64,000 nucleotides of DNA from Pimelobacter simplex. Lineage in GTDB: Bacteria; Actinomycetota; Actinomycetes; Propionibacteriales; Nocardioidaceae. The translations under genes were made by a program, and so were the position numbers. How positions within the stretch are numbered: the stretch's first letter is position 1; every line of letters begins with the position of its first letter. The stretch is taken from contig NZ_CP096276.1 of the NCBI RefSeq assembly GCF_024662235.1, positions 4,154,001 to 4,218,000 of the forward strand, written 5' to 3'. Below the pieces are notes generated by a model, which made no database searches, was not told where the DNA came from, and saw only the letters and a list, made by a program, of their open reading frames with translations. Shown in pieces: positions 24,848-34,298 of the stretch.

Positions 24848-26454
24848 GCGGACGACCGCGCGACGTCTGGACCCGCCTGGTGATCGACCCGCTGACCGAT
24901 CCCCTGGCCCGGGGCCTCGCGCGGCACCGCGCGGTGACGCCCAACCGGGTCACCGCGGTCGCCGGCGTCCTCGGGATCGCGGCTGCCGCCTGCCTCGCGA
25001 CGGGGCGGCTGCGGACCGGCGGCGCGCTCTTCCTGCTGCGCTTCCTCGCCGACTGCCTCGACGGCAAGATCGCCCGCCTGCAGGGCACCAGCTCGCCGCG
25101 CGGGGCCCTGCTCGACGTGGCCACCGACGTGCTCTGCGTCAGCGCGGCGTACGCCGCCCTCGCGGGCTGGGCGATCACCCACGACCGGGCCTCCCCGGCA
25201 CTCGCCGTCGCGATGCTCGGCGCGCTCGCCTGCTACGGCTGGAGCCTCGCCCAGCGCAAGCACCTCGCCGACGCCGCCGGCCTCGGCGACGGGGGCTCGC
25301 GGCTCATCGACCGCACCGACCTGCCGCTGCTGGATCCGTGGCTGCGCCTGTGCCGGCGGCTGAACATGAGCCCGGTGCCGTGGGCGGTCGAGTGCGAGAC
25401 GCTCGTGCTCGGGCTGCTCCCCCTCGTGGGCGGACCGCGGTTCCTCGCGCTCGGTCTCGGGCTCGGCCTCGCGTTCTACGTCGTCGCCACCCTCGTCAAC
25501 CTGCGCCGGATGTGGCGGATCGCCGGCCTCACACCCCCCGAGGAGCCGCTCGTGCTGCCCGACGTCGATGTCGTCATCGCCACCCACGACCGCCCGGTGC
25601 TCGTCCGCGAGGCGATCGCCGCCGTACGCGACCAGGACTACGCGGGACGCGTCCGCGTCATCGTCGTCTTCGACCGCTCCGCGCCGGACCCCACCCTCGT
25701 CAGCGACGACCCACGGCGTCCCGTCGACGTCGTCGCCAACGAGCGCAGCCCCGGCCTGGCCGGAGCCCGCAACACCGGCATCATGGCCGGAACCGCCGAG
25801 CTGGTGGGCTTCTGCGACGACGACGACCTCTGGCTGCCCGGCAAGCTCGACGGCCAGGTGCGCGCCCTCATGACCGGCGGCCCACCCACGTGCGTCACCG
25901 GCATCGAGATCGCGTACGACGGCACGCTCACCCCGCGCGTCCCGGCTCCCGCGGACCTCGAGCTGCGCCACCTCGTGCGCCGCCGGGTGATGGAGGCGCA
26001 CCCCTCCACGGTCGTCGTACGACGGGACGCGCTGCTGACCCGGATCGGCCTGGTCGACGAGGAGATCCCCGGCAGCTACGGCGAGGACTTCGACTGGATG
26101 ATCCGCGCCGCCGGAGCGGGCGGCTTCCACCTCGTCGCCACCCCCCTGGTCCGGGTGCGCTGGGGCGGCTCGCAGTTCTCCCGGCAGTGGGCCACGATCG
26201 TCGAGGCGATCGACTACGGCCTGGCCAAGCACCCCGCCTTCCACGAGGACCGCCGGGCCCTGGCCCGGCTGCTCGGGCGCAAGGCCTTCGCCCTCGCCGC
26301 CCTGGGCCGCCCCGACGCCCTCCGCTGGGCCGGCCGGACCGCACGTACCTGGCCCCGCGAACCCCGTGCCTACCTCGCCGCAGCGGTCGCGCTGCACCTC
26401 GTCAGCGCCGATCGGCTCCTCGACCTTGCTCATCGTCGCGGCCACGGGATCTGA
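24838..26454 (+). CDS. CDP-alcohol phosphatidyltransferase fused to GT2 glycosyltransferase
   Basis: A 538-aa two-domain protein. Residues about 15-225 form a membrane CDP-alcohol phosphotransferase with the complete DG(x)2AR(x)8G(x)3D(x)3D signature near 67-89. Residues about 240-510 are a GT-A glycosyltransferase with IATHDRP, SPGLAGARNTG, the DDDD metal-binding stretch (FCDDDDLW) and an EDFDW acceptor motif. GGAGG at 24828-24832, five bases before GTG 24838, favours that start over GTG 24844. It could attach a phosphoalcohol headgroup and then a sugar to a lipid or glycan carrier. The exact substrates are unknown. Confidence 0.85.
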   Translation: MGVSGRPRDVWTRLVIDPLTDPLARGLARHRAVTPNRVTAVAGVLGIAAAACLATGRLRTGGALFLLRFLADCLDGKIARLQGTSSPRGALLDVATDVLCVSAAYAALAGWAITHDRASPALAVAMLGALACYGWSLAQRKHLADAAGLGDGGSRLIDRTDLPLLDPWLRLCRRLNMSPVPWAVECETLVLGLLPLVGGPRFLALGLGLGLAFYVVATLVNLRRMWRIAGLTPPEEPLVLPDVDVVIATHDRPVLVREAIAAVRDQDYAGRVRVIVVFDRSAPDPTLVSDDPRRPVDVVANERSPGLAGARNTGIMAGTAELVGFCDDDDLWLPGKLDGQVRALMTGGPPTCVTGIEIAYDGTLTPRVPAPADLELRHLVRRRVMEAHPSTVVVRRDALLTRIGLVDEEIPGSYGEDFDWMIRAAGAGGFHLVATPLVRVRWGGSQFSRQWATIVEAIDYGLAKHPAFHEDRRALARLLGRKAFALAALGRPDALRWAGRTARTWPREPRAYLAAAVALHLVSADRLLDLAHRRGHGI

Positions 26455-26467
26455 CGCTTTCGCCGCT

Positions 26468-26482
26468 CCCCCATTTGGGGGG
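26468..26482. promoter_or_regulatory. AT-core palindrome (site b) upstream of the GH26-like gene
   Basis: CCCCCATTTGGGGGG: five C, an ATTT centre and six G, in the 97-bp gap before the hydrolase gene. It matches the motif seen at the other sites of the locus. Confidence 0.5.
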
Positions 26483-26551
26483 CGAGATTGCCCCCTGCCC
26501 GCATTCCTTTGGAAAGGTCCCCTCCCGACGCAGGAACAGGGAGGTGACGTC

Positions 26552-28024
26552 GTGGAGTACGTCCGAACACACAAGATTCGAAGGATCTCACTGATCGCAG
26601 CCCTCGCTGCGGTCGTGATCGGTGGACTGGCCCTGGTGCCGTCCGCCATGTCGAGCAAGTCGGCGGGACGGTTCCCCGCCGGGACCTTCGAGAGCCACCA
26701 GGACGGGTTCGCCGGTGTCGGCGCCAGTCGGGTGAAGCTCTCGGGCAAGGGTGCCGGACGGCACCAGTCGCGGGCCCTCGTGGTCCGCACCGTCCACCGG
26801 GGCCCCGCCGTGGCCCGCAGCAGCGTGCGCTTTGGGGGGGCGCACGCCGCCGGCACCAAGTACGTCGTCCGGGCCTGGGTGCGCGCCACGTCGGCTCGCC
26901 CCGTCGCGCTCCGGGTCCGTGAGGTGACCAAGGGCAACGGCGTGCAGATGCGCGCCACCCGCGTGGTCGCCCAGCCCGGCACCTGGACCCCGGTGAAGGT
27001 CCAGATCACCGCGAAGAAGCGGGCCTCGGCGCTGACGCTGCGCTTCCGCGCCCCGTCGCTGCCGGTCGGCGAGCGGATCCTGGTGGACGACCTCCGGGTC
27101 GCCCCGGTCGTGTCCGCCAACACCACCGACGCGAACGGCACCGGTGGCGAGGGTGCCGCCGGTCAGCTGTCCAACGGCTGCGGCCGCACCAAGCGGGGCA
27201 TCCCGACGTGCAGCGGCAGCACGTACGTCGGCGCGGCGCACGGGTCCAACACGGACCCGGCCACGCTGGAGAAGCAGGTCGGCGGCCGCCTCGGCGTCCG
27301 GCGTACCTACTACACCTCGACCGGGGTCGACAAGGCCGTCAAGACCGCGCAGGCCGACCTCGCGGCCGGCCGGCTGCCGTGGATCAGCTTCAAGCTGCCC
27401 TACTCGTGGTCCGACATGGTCGCCGGTCGCGGTGACGCCTGGGCCAAGGACATCGCCCGCAAGCTGTCCGCGCTCAACGGCCCGGTCTGGGTCGCGTTCC
27501 ACCACGAGCCCGAGGGCGATGGCGACATCCAGCTCTGGCGCAAGATGCAGGAGCGGCTCGCGCCGATCGTCCGCAGCAACGCCTCCAACGTGGCGTTCAC
27601 CGTCGTGATGACCGGCTGGAACGAGTTCTTCGGCGAGACGAAGTACCGCCTCTCCGAGATCTGGCCGCGGGGCGTCAAGATCGATGTCGCCGGGTTCGAC
27701 ATCTACCAGCAGTACGGCGTGGTGAAGAACGGCAAGACCACCACCAAGTGGACGAGCTTCGCCGACTACTACAACCGGATCTCCACCTGGGCGCGCTCGG
27801 CCGGCGTCGCGTGGGGTCTGGCCGAGACCGGTGTCACCGACACCGCCGCGGCCGCTCGCCCGTCCGAGATCTCGGACGCGGTGAACCTGATGGAGCAGTA
27901 CGGCGGCATCGCCTACAGCTACTTCGACAGCGCGCTCAACAGCGTCGCTCCGTGGGTGCTGGGGACCGATGCGAAGCGCAAGGCGTTCGCCCGGGCACTG
28001 GCGGACTCCCCGACGCTCCGCTGA
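26552..28024 (+). CDS. Secreted GH26-like glycoside hydrolase with N-terminal beta-sandwich domain
   Basis: A 490-aa exported protein. An N-terminal signal/anchor (residues 10-33) precedes a carbohydrate-binding-like beta domain (45-190), then a low-complexity Gly/Thr linker. The catalytic TIM-barrel domain is at 215-490. The probable acid/base Glu319 lies in FHHEPEG and the nucleophile Glu425 in LAETG, the clan A arrangement seen in GH26 enzymes. A GGGAGG ribosome site lies about seven bases before GTG 26552. It may trim or process the polysaccharide made by the locus. The family assignment rests on motifs only. Confidence 0.78.
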   Translation: MEYVRTHKIRRISLIAALAAVVIGGLALVPSAMSSKSAGRFPAGTFESHQDGFAGVGASRVKLSGKGAGRHQSRALVVRTVHRGPAVARSSVRFGGAHAAGTKYVVRAWVRATSARPVALRVREVTKGNGVQMRATRVVAQPGTWTPVKVQITAKKRASALTLRFRAPSLPVGERILVDDLRVAPVVSANTTDANGTGGEGAAGQLSNGCGRTKRGIPTCSGSTYVGAAHGSNTDPATLEKQVGGRLGVRRTYYTSTGVDKAVKTAQADLAAGRLPWISFKLPYSWSDMVAGRGDAWAKDIARKLSALNGPVWVAFHHEPEGDGDIQLWRKMQERLAPIVRSNASNVAFTVVMTGWNEFFGETKYRLSEIWPRGVKIDVAGFDIYQQYGVVKNGKTTTKWTSFADYYNRISTWARSAGVAWGLAETGVTDTAAAARPSEISDAVNLMEQYGGIAYSYFDSALNSVAPWVLGTDAKRKAFARALADSPTLR

Positions 28025-28034
28025 GCCCGACGCC

Positions 28035-29201
28035 TCACCCGCAGAGGCGCTCCAGCGCGATCAGCGTCTGGAGCGCCCGCGGGGCGAGGTGCTCGCCGCC
28101 CGGTGCGTCCAGCAGCCGCAGGTACCGGGTGAGGATCGCCACCAGGTAGAGCAGGCTGTGCACGTGCGGCTCGCCCCCCAGGCTCCGGTCTGAGTACGAC
28201 GCGAGCGCGAGCGCCCGGACCACCGCGTCCGGTGACGTCGGGGTGCCGAGGTTGAGCGCGTTGACGACGTAGTGCAGGGCATCGAGGCCGGTGGGGACAC
28301 CGGTCTCGAAGCGTTCCCAGTCCCACAGCAGGACCTTCGAGCCGGTGATCGCCATGTTCCACGGCGTCCAGTCGCCGTGCCAGGCGCCGAAGGCGACCAG
28401 CCGGTGACCCGTCACGGTCGCCACCCGCTCCATCGCCCGGCCCAGCCGCCCCCGCATGACGGGGTCCGCGAGCTCGCCGGCCACCTGCCACTGCCGGCGC
28501 CACCAGTCGGACGAGGCGAGCTCGCCGTCGGTCAGCCCGAACCGCGAGGCCAGCTCGCCCATCGCCTCCTCGGGCGGCGTCCAGGAGCGCCGGTGCCGGG
28601 CCCACGGCGACGGCGCGAGCGGCCGGGTCAGCAGCACCGGCCGGCCCTCCCACGACGTCCGGGCGATCAGCTCCGGCGGGATGACGTACTGGTAGCGGTG
28701 CGCGGTCACCGCGGCGAGCGCCCGGCCCTCCGCGGCCACGTCGGCGCAGGTGTTCTCGGTCCAGCCGACCTTGGCGAACGCGCGACAGGTGCCGTCGGCG
28801 TCGAACACCTGGAGCACCGGCTTGCGGTTGACCCGCGCGGTGCCGATGCTCAGGCTGAAGGTCACCGGCGTGCCGAGCACCGCCGAGAGGTGGTCGGCCA
28901 GACCGTGGTCGCCGCCGCGCACCTCCACCCGGTGCCGCAGCAGCGCCGGCACGGCGCGCACGGCGGCGCCGGCCGCGACCCGGCTGGTCGAGTCCCACCA
29001 GCTCGACCCGGCACTGACCCGGCGCAGCGAGGCGGCGGCCGCCGAGGGCGGGTCGACGGGCACGAGCACCGTCGGGACCGCGCCCCGGTGGACGACGGCG
29101 AAGCGGGCGCGCACGGGGCGGCCGTCGGCAGGCGCTCCGGCGTCCACCGTCTCGGCCCCCGGCCACAGGTCCGCGGCGACGGAGAGCAGGTCCTCAGACA
29201 T
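28035..29201 (-). CDS. Aminoglycoside phosphotransferase-fold kinase
   Basis: A 388-aa protein with a kinase-like C-terminal lobe: the catalytic loop HGDWTPWNM near residue 274 and the metal-binding WDWERF about 20 residues later. The N-terminal lobe is variable, with a possible ATP-contacting Lys in VNRKPVLQVF or CRAFAKVGW. This fold phosphorylates small molecules or sugars. It is the last gene of a five-gene minus-strand operon making and modifying polysaccharide, so a glycan precursor or choline-like substrate is plausible. ATG 29201 is adjacent to a GTG at 29204. The gap from the preceding gene is 13 bp. Confidence 0.8.
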   Translation of the reverse strand: MSEDLLSVAADLWPGAETVDAGAPADGRPVRARFAVVHRGAVPTVLVPVDPPSAAAASLRRVSAGSSWWDSTSRVAAGAAVRAVPALLRHRVEVRGGDHGLADHLSAVLGTPVTFSLSIGTARVNRKPVLQVFDADGTCRAFAKVGWTENTCADVAAEGRALAAVTAHRYQYVIPPELIARTSWEGRPVLLTRPLAPSPWARHRRSWTPPEEAMGELASRFGLTDGELASSDWWRRQWQVAGELADPVMRGRLGRAMERVATVTGHRLVAFGAWHGDWTPWNMAITGSKVLLWDWERFETGVPTGLDALHYVVNALNLGTPTSPDAVVRALALASYSDRSLGGEPHVHSLLYLVAILTRYLRLLDAPGGEHLAPRALQTLIALERLCG

Positions 29202-29214
29202 CACGGCACCCACG

Positions 29215-30429
29215 TCACGCCGCCCGCACGCAGGCGAAGAGGTGGCGGCCGTAGTTGTCCTCGTACGGCGGCACCGCGTCCTGGTCCGGGCCGAGGTCGA
29301 GCACCTCGTCGAAGGTGGTGTGCTCGAGCAGGAACTCCCGGATGTACGTGGGATCCCAGCCGCGCAGCGACTTGCGGAACCAGCGTTCGTGCTCCTGGCC
29401 GGTGTCGAGGAAGAGCACCCGGCCGGTCGCCTGGTCGAGCAGCCGGACCAGCTCGACGGCGTCGCAGCTCCCGCGGCCCAGCACGAAGTGGTGGAGCAGG
29501 CTGAAGCACGACACGACATCCCAGGTCTCGTGGGAGCCGCGGAGCAGCGCGACGGCGTCGCCGGTCCGGATCCGCGCGGGGTCCAGGCCGTAGACGATCC
29601 GGCCGAGCGTGGCGCCGAGCGGGTCGCGCTCGATCCCCTCGGCGTCGAGGCCGAGGTCGCCGAGGTGCCGGACGAACCAGCCGTAGCAGCTGGCCACGTC
29701 GAGATAGCTCCCGGCGAGCTGGTCGCGCCCGCGCAGGAACGACTCCATCGCCTCGAGCCGGTCGACGCAGCAGCGCACGGTGGGCCAGCGCGCCTCCAGC
29801 TCGGGCGCGACGACCGGCTGGTAGAGCTCACGGCCGCCGTCGAGCCACGACATCGCCCGGAGCAGGTCCTGCAGCGGCGTGGTGATCGCACCGCGCCGTA
29901 CCCGCACGGGGAGCGAGGACAGGCCCGCGGCCGCGGCGAGCGCGACCCGGTGGTGACCGTCGAGGACCTGGAGGCAGTCCGAGTCCGCCACCGGTACGGC
30001 GAGCACCGGCTGTCCCGGCGGCGAGTGCAGCGCGCCGGTCGGCAGGTCCACCGGCTCGCCCGCCGCGCGGGCCAGGAACGACCGCGCCTGCGCGACGACG
30101 CCGGCCTCGTCGGTGGCGCCGAAGAAGCGGCCGGTGCGGCGTACGCACACCCGCGCCATCCGCCCGTACGACGACGCGAGGATCGCCGCGTCCGGCACGG
30201 CGCCCGGTCCTCCCGCGGCGGCGAGGCCGAGCAGCGCCGTGTGCGGGCCGTCGACCACCCGCCGGGAGGGCCAGAGGGGGTCGCCGAGGGCGCTGGCGAA
30301 GGCGGCGGCGGTCATGCCGTTCTGGCCGCCGAGCAGCAGCCGGTCGAGCGGCACCTCACGCAAGCCCGGGTGCCACCGGGTGATCCGGGCCAGCCGGTGC
30401 CGGGCGGGCGCGGAGAGCAGGTCGGTCAT
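29215..30429 (-). CDS. ParB-like domain plus SAM-dependent methyltransferase
   Basis: A 404-aa protein. Residues about 110-180 carry a ParB/sulfiredoxin-like motif (VLDGHHRVALAAAAG, near 165) like that of proteins acting on phosphate or nucleotide substrates. Residues about 230-400 carry a Rossmann methyltransferase with SYLDVASCYGW near 243 and an acidic pair at the end of strand two. It overlaps the sulfotransferase gene by four bases (ATGA). The combination suggests methylation of a glycan or lipid-linked intermediate; the domain fusion is unusual and the substrate unknown. Confidence 0.72.
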   Translation of the reverse strand: MTDLLSAPARHRLARITRWHPGLREVPLDRLLLGGQNGMTAAAFASALGDPLWPSRRVVDGPHTALLGLAAAGGPGAVPDAAILASSYGRMARVCVRRTGRFFGATDEAGVVAQARSFLARAAGEPVDLPTGALHSPPGQPVLAVPVADSDCLQVLDGHHRVALAAAAGLSSLPVRVRRGAITTPLQDLLRAMSWLDGGRELYQPVVAPELEARWPTVRCCVDRLEAMESFLRGRDQLAGSYLDVASCYGWFVRHLGDLGLDAEGIERDPLGATLGRIVYGLDPARIRTGDAVALLRGSHETWDVVSCFSLLHHFVLGRGSCDAVELVRLLDQATGRVLFLDTGQEHERWFRKSLRGWDPTYIREFLLEHTTFDEVLDLGPDQDAVPPYEDNYGRHLFACVRAA

Positions 30430-31301
30430 CGCAGAGATTCCTCTCGCCAGTGGGGCACCCGGCCCAGGTAGGCGGCCAGTGCCGCATCGGGTGCTTCGAA
30501 GTGGTGGCGGAGCGTGGCCGCCAGGTCCGGGGGCAGCGGCGTGCCGGGCCGCTCGTTCCAGCGGCCGACCTCGGCCGGGCGGTGCACGGGGAGCCCGAGC
30601 CGGCGCTGGAGGTCGACGTAGACCTCGACCGGATCGGCGAACAGCGCGTCGGCGTCGACCACGTGCACGCGCGAGCGCCCGAGCGCGGCGACGTACCGGT
30701 CGATCTGGGCGGCGTAGTCGCCGCGCTGCAGGTAGGCGTGGTGCCGGTGCGCGAAGCTCGTCGCCCCCGGGTCGGCGGCGAGCAGCTCGGTCTGGCCGGC
30801 GGTCCGCTCGGCCTCCCGCGCCACCGCGTCCGCGAACGACAGCGTGTCGAAGCCCCGGGCGCTCTCGTGCCGGTGCGCGGAGTACGCGCGGGTCACCGGG
30901 TCGCGCACCATCACGACCACCTGGCACTCCGGCAGGTCGCGCGCGATCCGCTCGGCGGCGAGCGGGTGGAAGAGGTAGTAGCCGCTGCACTCGAAGGCGA
31001 TCCGGCCGCGGGCGGTGCGGCGCAGCGGGAAGTGCGCGCGGTACCAGCGCCGGCCGTTCCCGTAGCCGTCGTCGAAGTAGCCCGTCCCCTTGTCGACGGT
31101 GGGCCTGCACAGCGCCGGGTGCTCGCTGAGCAGCCGGAAGAGCGTGGTGGTGCCGGCGCGCTGGGCGCCGACGACCAGGAGGCCCGGCTCCTGGCGCAGG
31201 TCCGCGGTCACCAGGCCCCAGGCGAGCAGCCCCGCGCGCGCCGTACGGCGCAGGGGCGGGGGCAGCCGGCGGCGCAGGCGGCCCGCGGCCTGGCGGATCA
31301 T
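30426..31301 (-). CDS. PAPS-dependent sulfotransferase
   Basis: A 291-aa cytosolic sulfotransferase. The 5'-phosphosulfate-binding loop GAQRAGTT is at residues 45-52. The 3'-phosphate-binding block VVVMVRDPVTRAYSAH has its Arg and Ser near 130-140. The C-terminal region is conserved (RWNERPGTPLPPD). It would transfer sulfate to a carbohydrate, giving a sulfated surface polymer. It overlaps both neighbours by four bases, placing it tightly in the flippase-sulfotransferase-methyltransferase operon. Confidence 0.88.
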   Translation of the reverse strand: MIRQAAGRLRRRLPPPLRRTARAGLLAWGLVTADLRQEPGLLVVGAQRAGTTTLFRLLSEHPALCRPTVDKGTGYFDDGYGNGRRWYRAHFPLRRTARGRIAFECSGYYLFHPLAAERIARDLPECQVVVMVRDPVTRAYSAHRHESARGFDTLSFADAVAREAERTAGQTELLAADPGATSFAHRHHAYLQRGDYAAQIDRYVAALGRSRVHVVDADALFADPVEVYVDLQRRLGLPVHRPAEVGRWNERPGTPLPPDLAATLRHHFEAPDAALAAYLGRVPHWREESLR

Positions 31302-32800
31302 GCCGCCACCGCCAGCCGGCGCCGGGACCGGAAGCCGGTGACGAAGACGTCGACGGCGAGCCGGGTCCGCAGCCGCCACACCACGGCGGCGTACCCGAGG
31401 CCGGCGACGGCGGTGGCCACCAGCCAGCCGATCGGCGAGAGACCGGCCACGAGGGCCAGCAGCGCGACCGGCACCCCGACGCACCCGATGGGGAGCGCGG
31501 CGGCGAGGACCAGGTCGGCGACCGGCAGCCGCAGCCCGATGTCGGCGCGGAGCTGGAGCACCGCGAGCACGCAGCGCACCACGACCGCGATCACCCAGGC
31601 CACGGCCGCCCCGGCGATGCCGATCCGCGGCACGAGCAGCAGGCACAGGCCGACGTCGAGGGCGAGCGCGACCAACGTGTTGGCCAGGCTCAGGCCGCTG
31701 CGCCCGGTCATCAGCAGGAGGGTGTCCACCGGGCCCGACGCGACGGCGAGGAGCATGCCGGCCGCCATCACCACGGCGACGACGACCGCCTCCCCCTTCG
31801 TGTAAGACGCACCGAACCACCCCAGGTAGGCGGCCGGAGCGGCCGCGACGGCGAGGTAGACGGGCCAGGCGAGCAGCACGCTCCAGCAGGTGCTCACCCC
31901 GAACACCCGGGAGACCAGTGCCGGGGCGTCGTCCGCCTCGGTCGCGAGGATCATCGTGAAGCGCGGCTGCACGACGGACGAGACGGCCTGGTTGGCGAGC
32001 TGGCCGAAGACCACGAACCGGGTCGCCACGGTGTAGACCGCCGCATCCGTGGGCGAGAGCAGCCACGCGACGAGCACGATGTCGAGCCGCTGCACGCCGA
32101 CCTGCGCGATCCGGGCGATCGCCCGCGGGGCGGTGAAGCGCCAGTAGTCCCGGCGGCCGACCACGGCGTCGTCGCGCGCGGCACCGGCACCGGCGCCGCG
32201 CCGGCCACGGCCGACCACGTGGCGCAGCGAGCCGAGCGCGAGCACCGCGCTGACGGCGTACGCCGCGCCCCAGGCGGCGGCGAGACCCGCACCGGGCAGG
32301 TGCAGCAGGATCGCCACCGCGACGAACGCGATCTGCACGGCGGGGCGCACGATCCGGTCGATGAGCACGGTCGCGCGGAAGAGTGCGTGGGCCCGGACGG
32401 CCGCCAGGCAAAGGTCGGTGGCGGCGGCGAGCGGGAGCGCCCACATCAGCGCCCGGGCGTCCGGCCACCACAGCCCGAGGGCGAGCGCCAGCAGCACCGC
32501 CGTCGCCAGGACCGGGACCGCGGCCGTGCGCACAAGGGCCCGGACGGCCTCCGGCCGGTCGTCGCGCAGCACGAAGCGCGCGAGTCCCGTGTCGGTCCCG
32601 AGGCCGGCCGCCGCGAGCGCGACGAGGAAGACCGCAGTGACCGCGAAGAACCGGCCGGCCGTGTCCGGCGTGACGCTGCGGGTCACGACGAGGACGAGGC
32701 CGAACCCGGCGAGGGTGCTGAGGACCGCACCGGCCAGGGTGGCCGCGCTCCCGCGCGCGACCGCCCGCAGGTGCCGGCGTTCCCCAGCGACCTCCTTCAC
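31298..32800 (-). CDS. Wzx-type polysaccharide flippase
   Basis: A 500-aa protein with about 12-14 membrane helices across its length. N-terminal features such as TRSVTPDTAGRFFAVTAVFL and the mid-protein APRAIARIAQVGVQRLDIVLVA are typical of the MVF/Wzx superfamily. It should move lipid-linked repeat units across the membrane before polymerisation. The GTG start overlaps the stop of the Wzz-like gene (GTGA). A G-rich stretch upstream serves as ribosome site. Confidence 0.87.
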   Translation of the reverse strand: MKEVAGERRHLRAVARGSAATLAGAVLSTLAGFGLVLVVTRSVTPDTAGRFFAVTAVFLVALAAAGLGTDTGLARFVLRDDRPEAVRALVRTAAVPVLATAVLLALALGLWWPDARALMWALPLAAATDLCLAAVRAHALFRATVLIDRIVRPAVQIAFVAVAILLHLPGAGLAAAWGAAYAVSAVLALGSLRHVVGRGRRGAGAGAARDDAVVGRRDYWRFTAPRAIARIAQVGVQRLDIVLVAWLLSPTDAAVYTVATRFVVFGQLANQAVSSVVQPRFTMILATEADDAPALVSRVFGVSTCWSVLLAWPVYLAVAAAPAAYLGWFGASYTKGEAVVVAVVMAAGMLLAVASGPVDTLLLMTGRSGLSLANTLVALALDVGLCLLLVPRIGIAGAAVAWVIAVVVRCVLAVLQLRADIGLRLPVADLVLAAALPIGCVGVPVALLALVAGLSPIGWLVATAVAGLGYAAVVWRLRTRLAVDVFVTGFRSRRRLAVAA

Positions 32801-34212
32801 GCGTCCACCCCCAGCAGGCCCACGACCTGCGTGTCCGTGCCGGCCGCCGCGGCGACGACCTCGTCGATCTCGGAGCGCCGGCACCGGCCGGGACGGACCT
32901 CGATCAGCACGGCCGTCGAGGCCGCGAGCAGCGCCCGGCCCACCGCCGTACCGAAGCCGGGCGAGCGGACCAGGACGAGGTCGGCGTGCTTGGCGAGCTC
33001 GGCCAGGCTGCGGCCCATCTCGGCCGACGCCGCGAGGTCGCCGAAGGCCGCCGGGTCCACCGCCGCGGTGCTGTCGTCGGCGAGCGGCCGCAACCGGCTG
33101 CGGAAGTGGCCGTCCTCCACCAGGACGTCGTCCACGACGGCCTCCTGGAGCACGAGGCTCGCCATCGCGGCGACATCGTCGGGACGGGTCAGGTCCACGC
33201 TCACGACCTCGTAGCGGGCGCGCGCGAAGGACTCCACGAGCACCGCGAACGTCAGCGCCTTGTCGCGCGCGGGTGGCGCGACGGTCACGACCGGCGGCCG
33301 GTCCGAGCCGGCAGCGAGCACCACGGATCGCGCGTGGGCGATCACGTCGCTGTCGGCCCGGACCGGGGCCCGGAGGACGCCGAGGGGCGTGGGTCCCGCA
33401 TCCGCGAGATCCTCGAGCCGCCGTACGACGTCGGGCGCGATGCGCCCGGACCGGACCACCACCACGGACAGGGTCAGCAGCAGCGCCAGGACTCCCCCCA
33501 GGAGCCCCGCGCGCATCGGGCTGGCCCACGGTCCGGGTGCCGTCAGCTGTCCCGGCGTGACCACCTGGCCGGGGTCGAGGCCTACGGCCTGGACCGCGGC
33601 CAGCTGGGCGCGCAGCGAGCTGATCTGGACGATCAGCTCCTGCGCCTGCTGGTCGAGCGGACCGCGCCGCGGGTCACCGGACCCGAGCAGGTCGAGCTTC
33701 TTGACGGTCGCGTTGCGCTCGCTCTCGCGCAGCTTGACCAGCGCTTCGAGGCGCGAGGTCCGGTCGGCGATCGCGGCGACCGTGCGGGACCTGCGGTAGT
33801 CCAGGTAGACCTTGGCGAAGGCGGATGCGCGCGCGACCGCGGTCGCGTCGTCCGGCCCCCGCGCGGTGATGTCGAGCAGCTGGGTGTTGGGCGGCACGTC
33901 GACCTTGATCGCCGCGAGCAGGTCGGCCGGCGTACCGGACTCCTTCAGCGTGGTCAGGACGGTACGGGCGACCGCGTCCGACTGCAGGAGCTGGGCCTCG
34001 GTCTCGAGGTTGACCAGGTCGTCGCCGCGTCCGCCAGGGCTGTAGGCGTTGCCCTCCGACGGGTGCAGCATGATCACCGCGGTCGCGGTGTGCTGGTGGT
34101 CGCGCTGCCGCGCCCACATGGTTCCGACCCCCGCGCCGAGAACGGAGGCGGTGACGGCGGCGACCGCGGCGACCGCGACGAACCGCGGGGTGACCCTACG
34201 GAGCTGGCCCAT
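32797..34212 (-). CDS. Wzz-type chain-length protein with degenerate tyrosine-kinase-like domain
   Basis: A 471-aa protein. The first membrane helix is at residues 10-33. An extracytoplasmic Wzz domain (about 35-225) carries a coiled helix near 145-215, and the second membrane helix is near 230-252. The cytoplasmic part (about 285-471) has the outline of a CpsD/BY-kinase. However, the Walker A position reads APPARDKALTF with no GKT/S, Walker A' is missing, and there is no Tyr-rich tail. It is probably a pseudokinase scaffold. As first gene of the operon it would couple chain length to flippase and modification enzymes. Confidence 0.83.
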   Translation of the reverse strand: MGQLRRVTPRFVAVAAVAAVTASVLGAGVGTMWARQRDHQHTATAVIMLHPSEGNAYSPGGRGDDLVNLETEAQLLQSDAVARTVLTTLKESGTPADLLAAIKVDVPPNTQLLDITARGPDDATAVARASAFAKVYLDYRRSRTVAAIADRTSRLEALVKLRESERNATVKKLDLLGSGDPRRGPLDQQAQELIVQISSLRAQLAAVQAVGLDPGQVVTPGQLTAPGPWASPMRAGLLGGVLALLLTLSVVVVRSGRIAPDVVRRLEDLADAGPTPLGVLRAPVRADSDVIAHARSVVLAAGSDRPPVVTVAPPARDKALTFAVLVESFARARYEVVSVDLTRPDDVAAMASLVLQEAVVDDVLVEDGHFRSRLRPLADDSTAAVDPAAFGDLAASAEMGRSLAELAKHADLVLVRSPGFGTAVGRALLAASTAVLIEVRPGRCRRSEIDEVVAAAAGTDTQVVGLLGVDA

Positions 34213-34298
34213 GACACCTCCCCATCCCGACGACCGGCTCGTCGGATCGCCTCATCATGAGCGCGTCTCCCGGCTCCCGGAGGGCCCGTGCGGGGATA

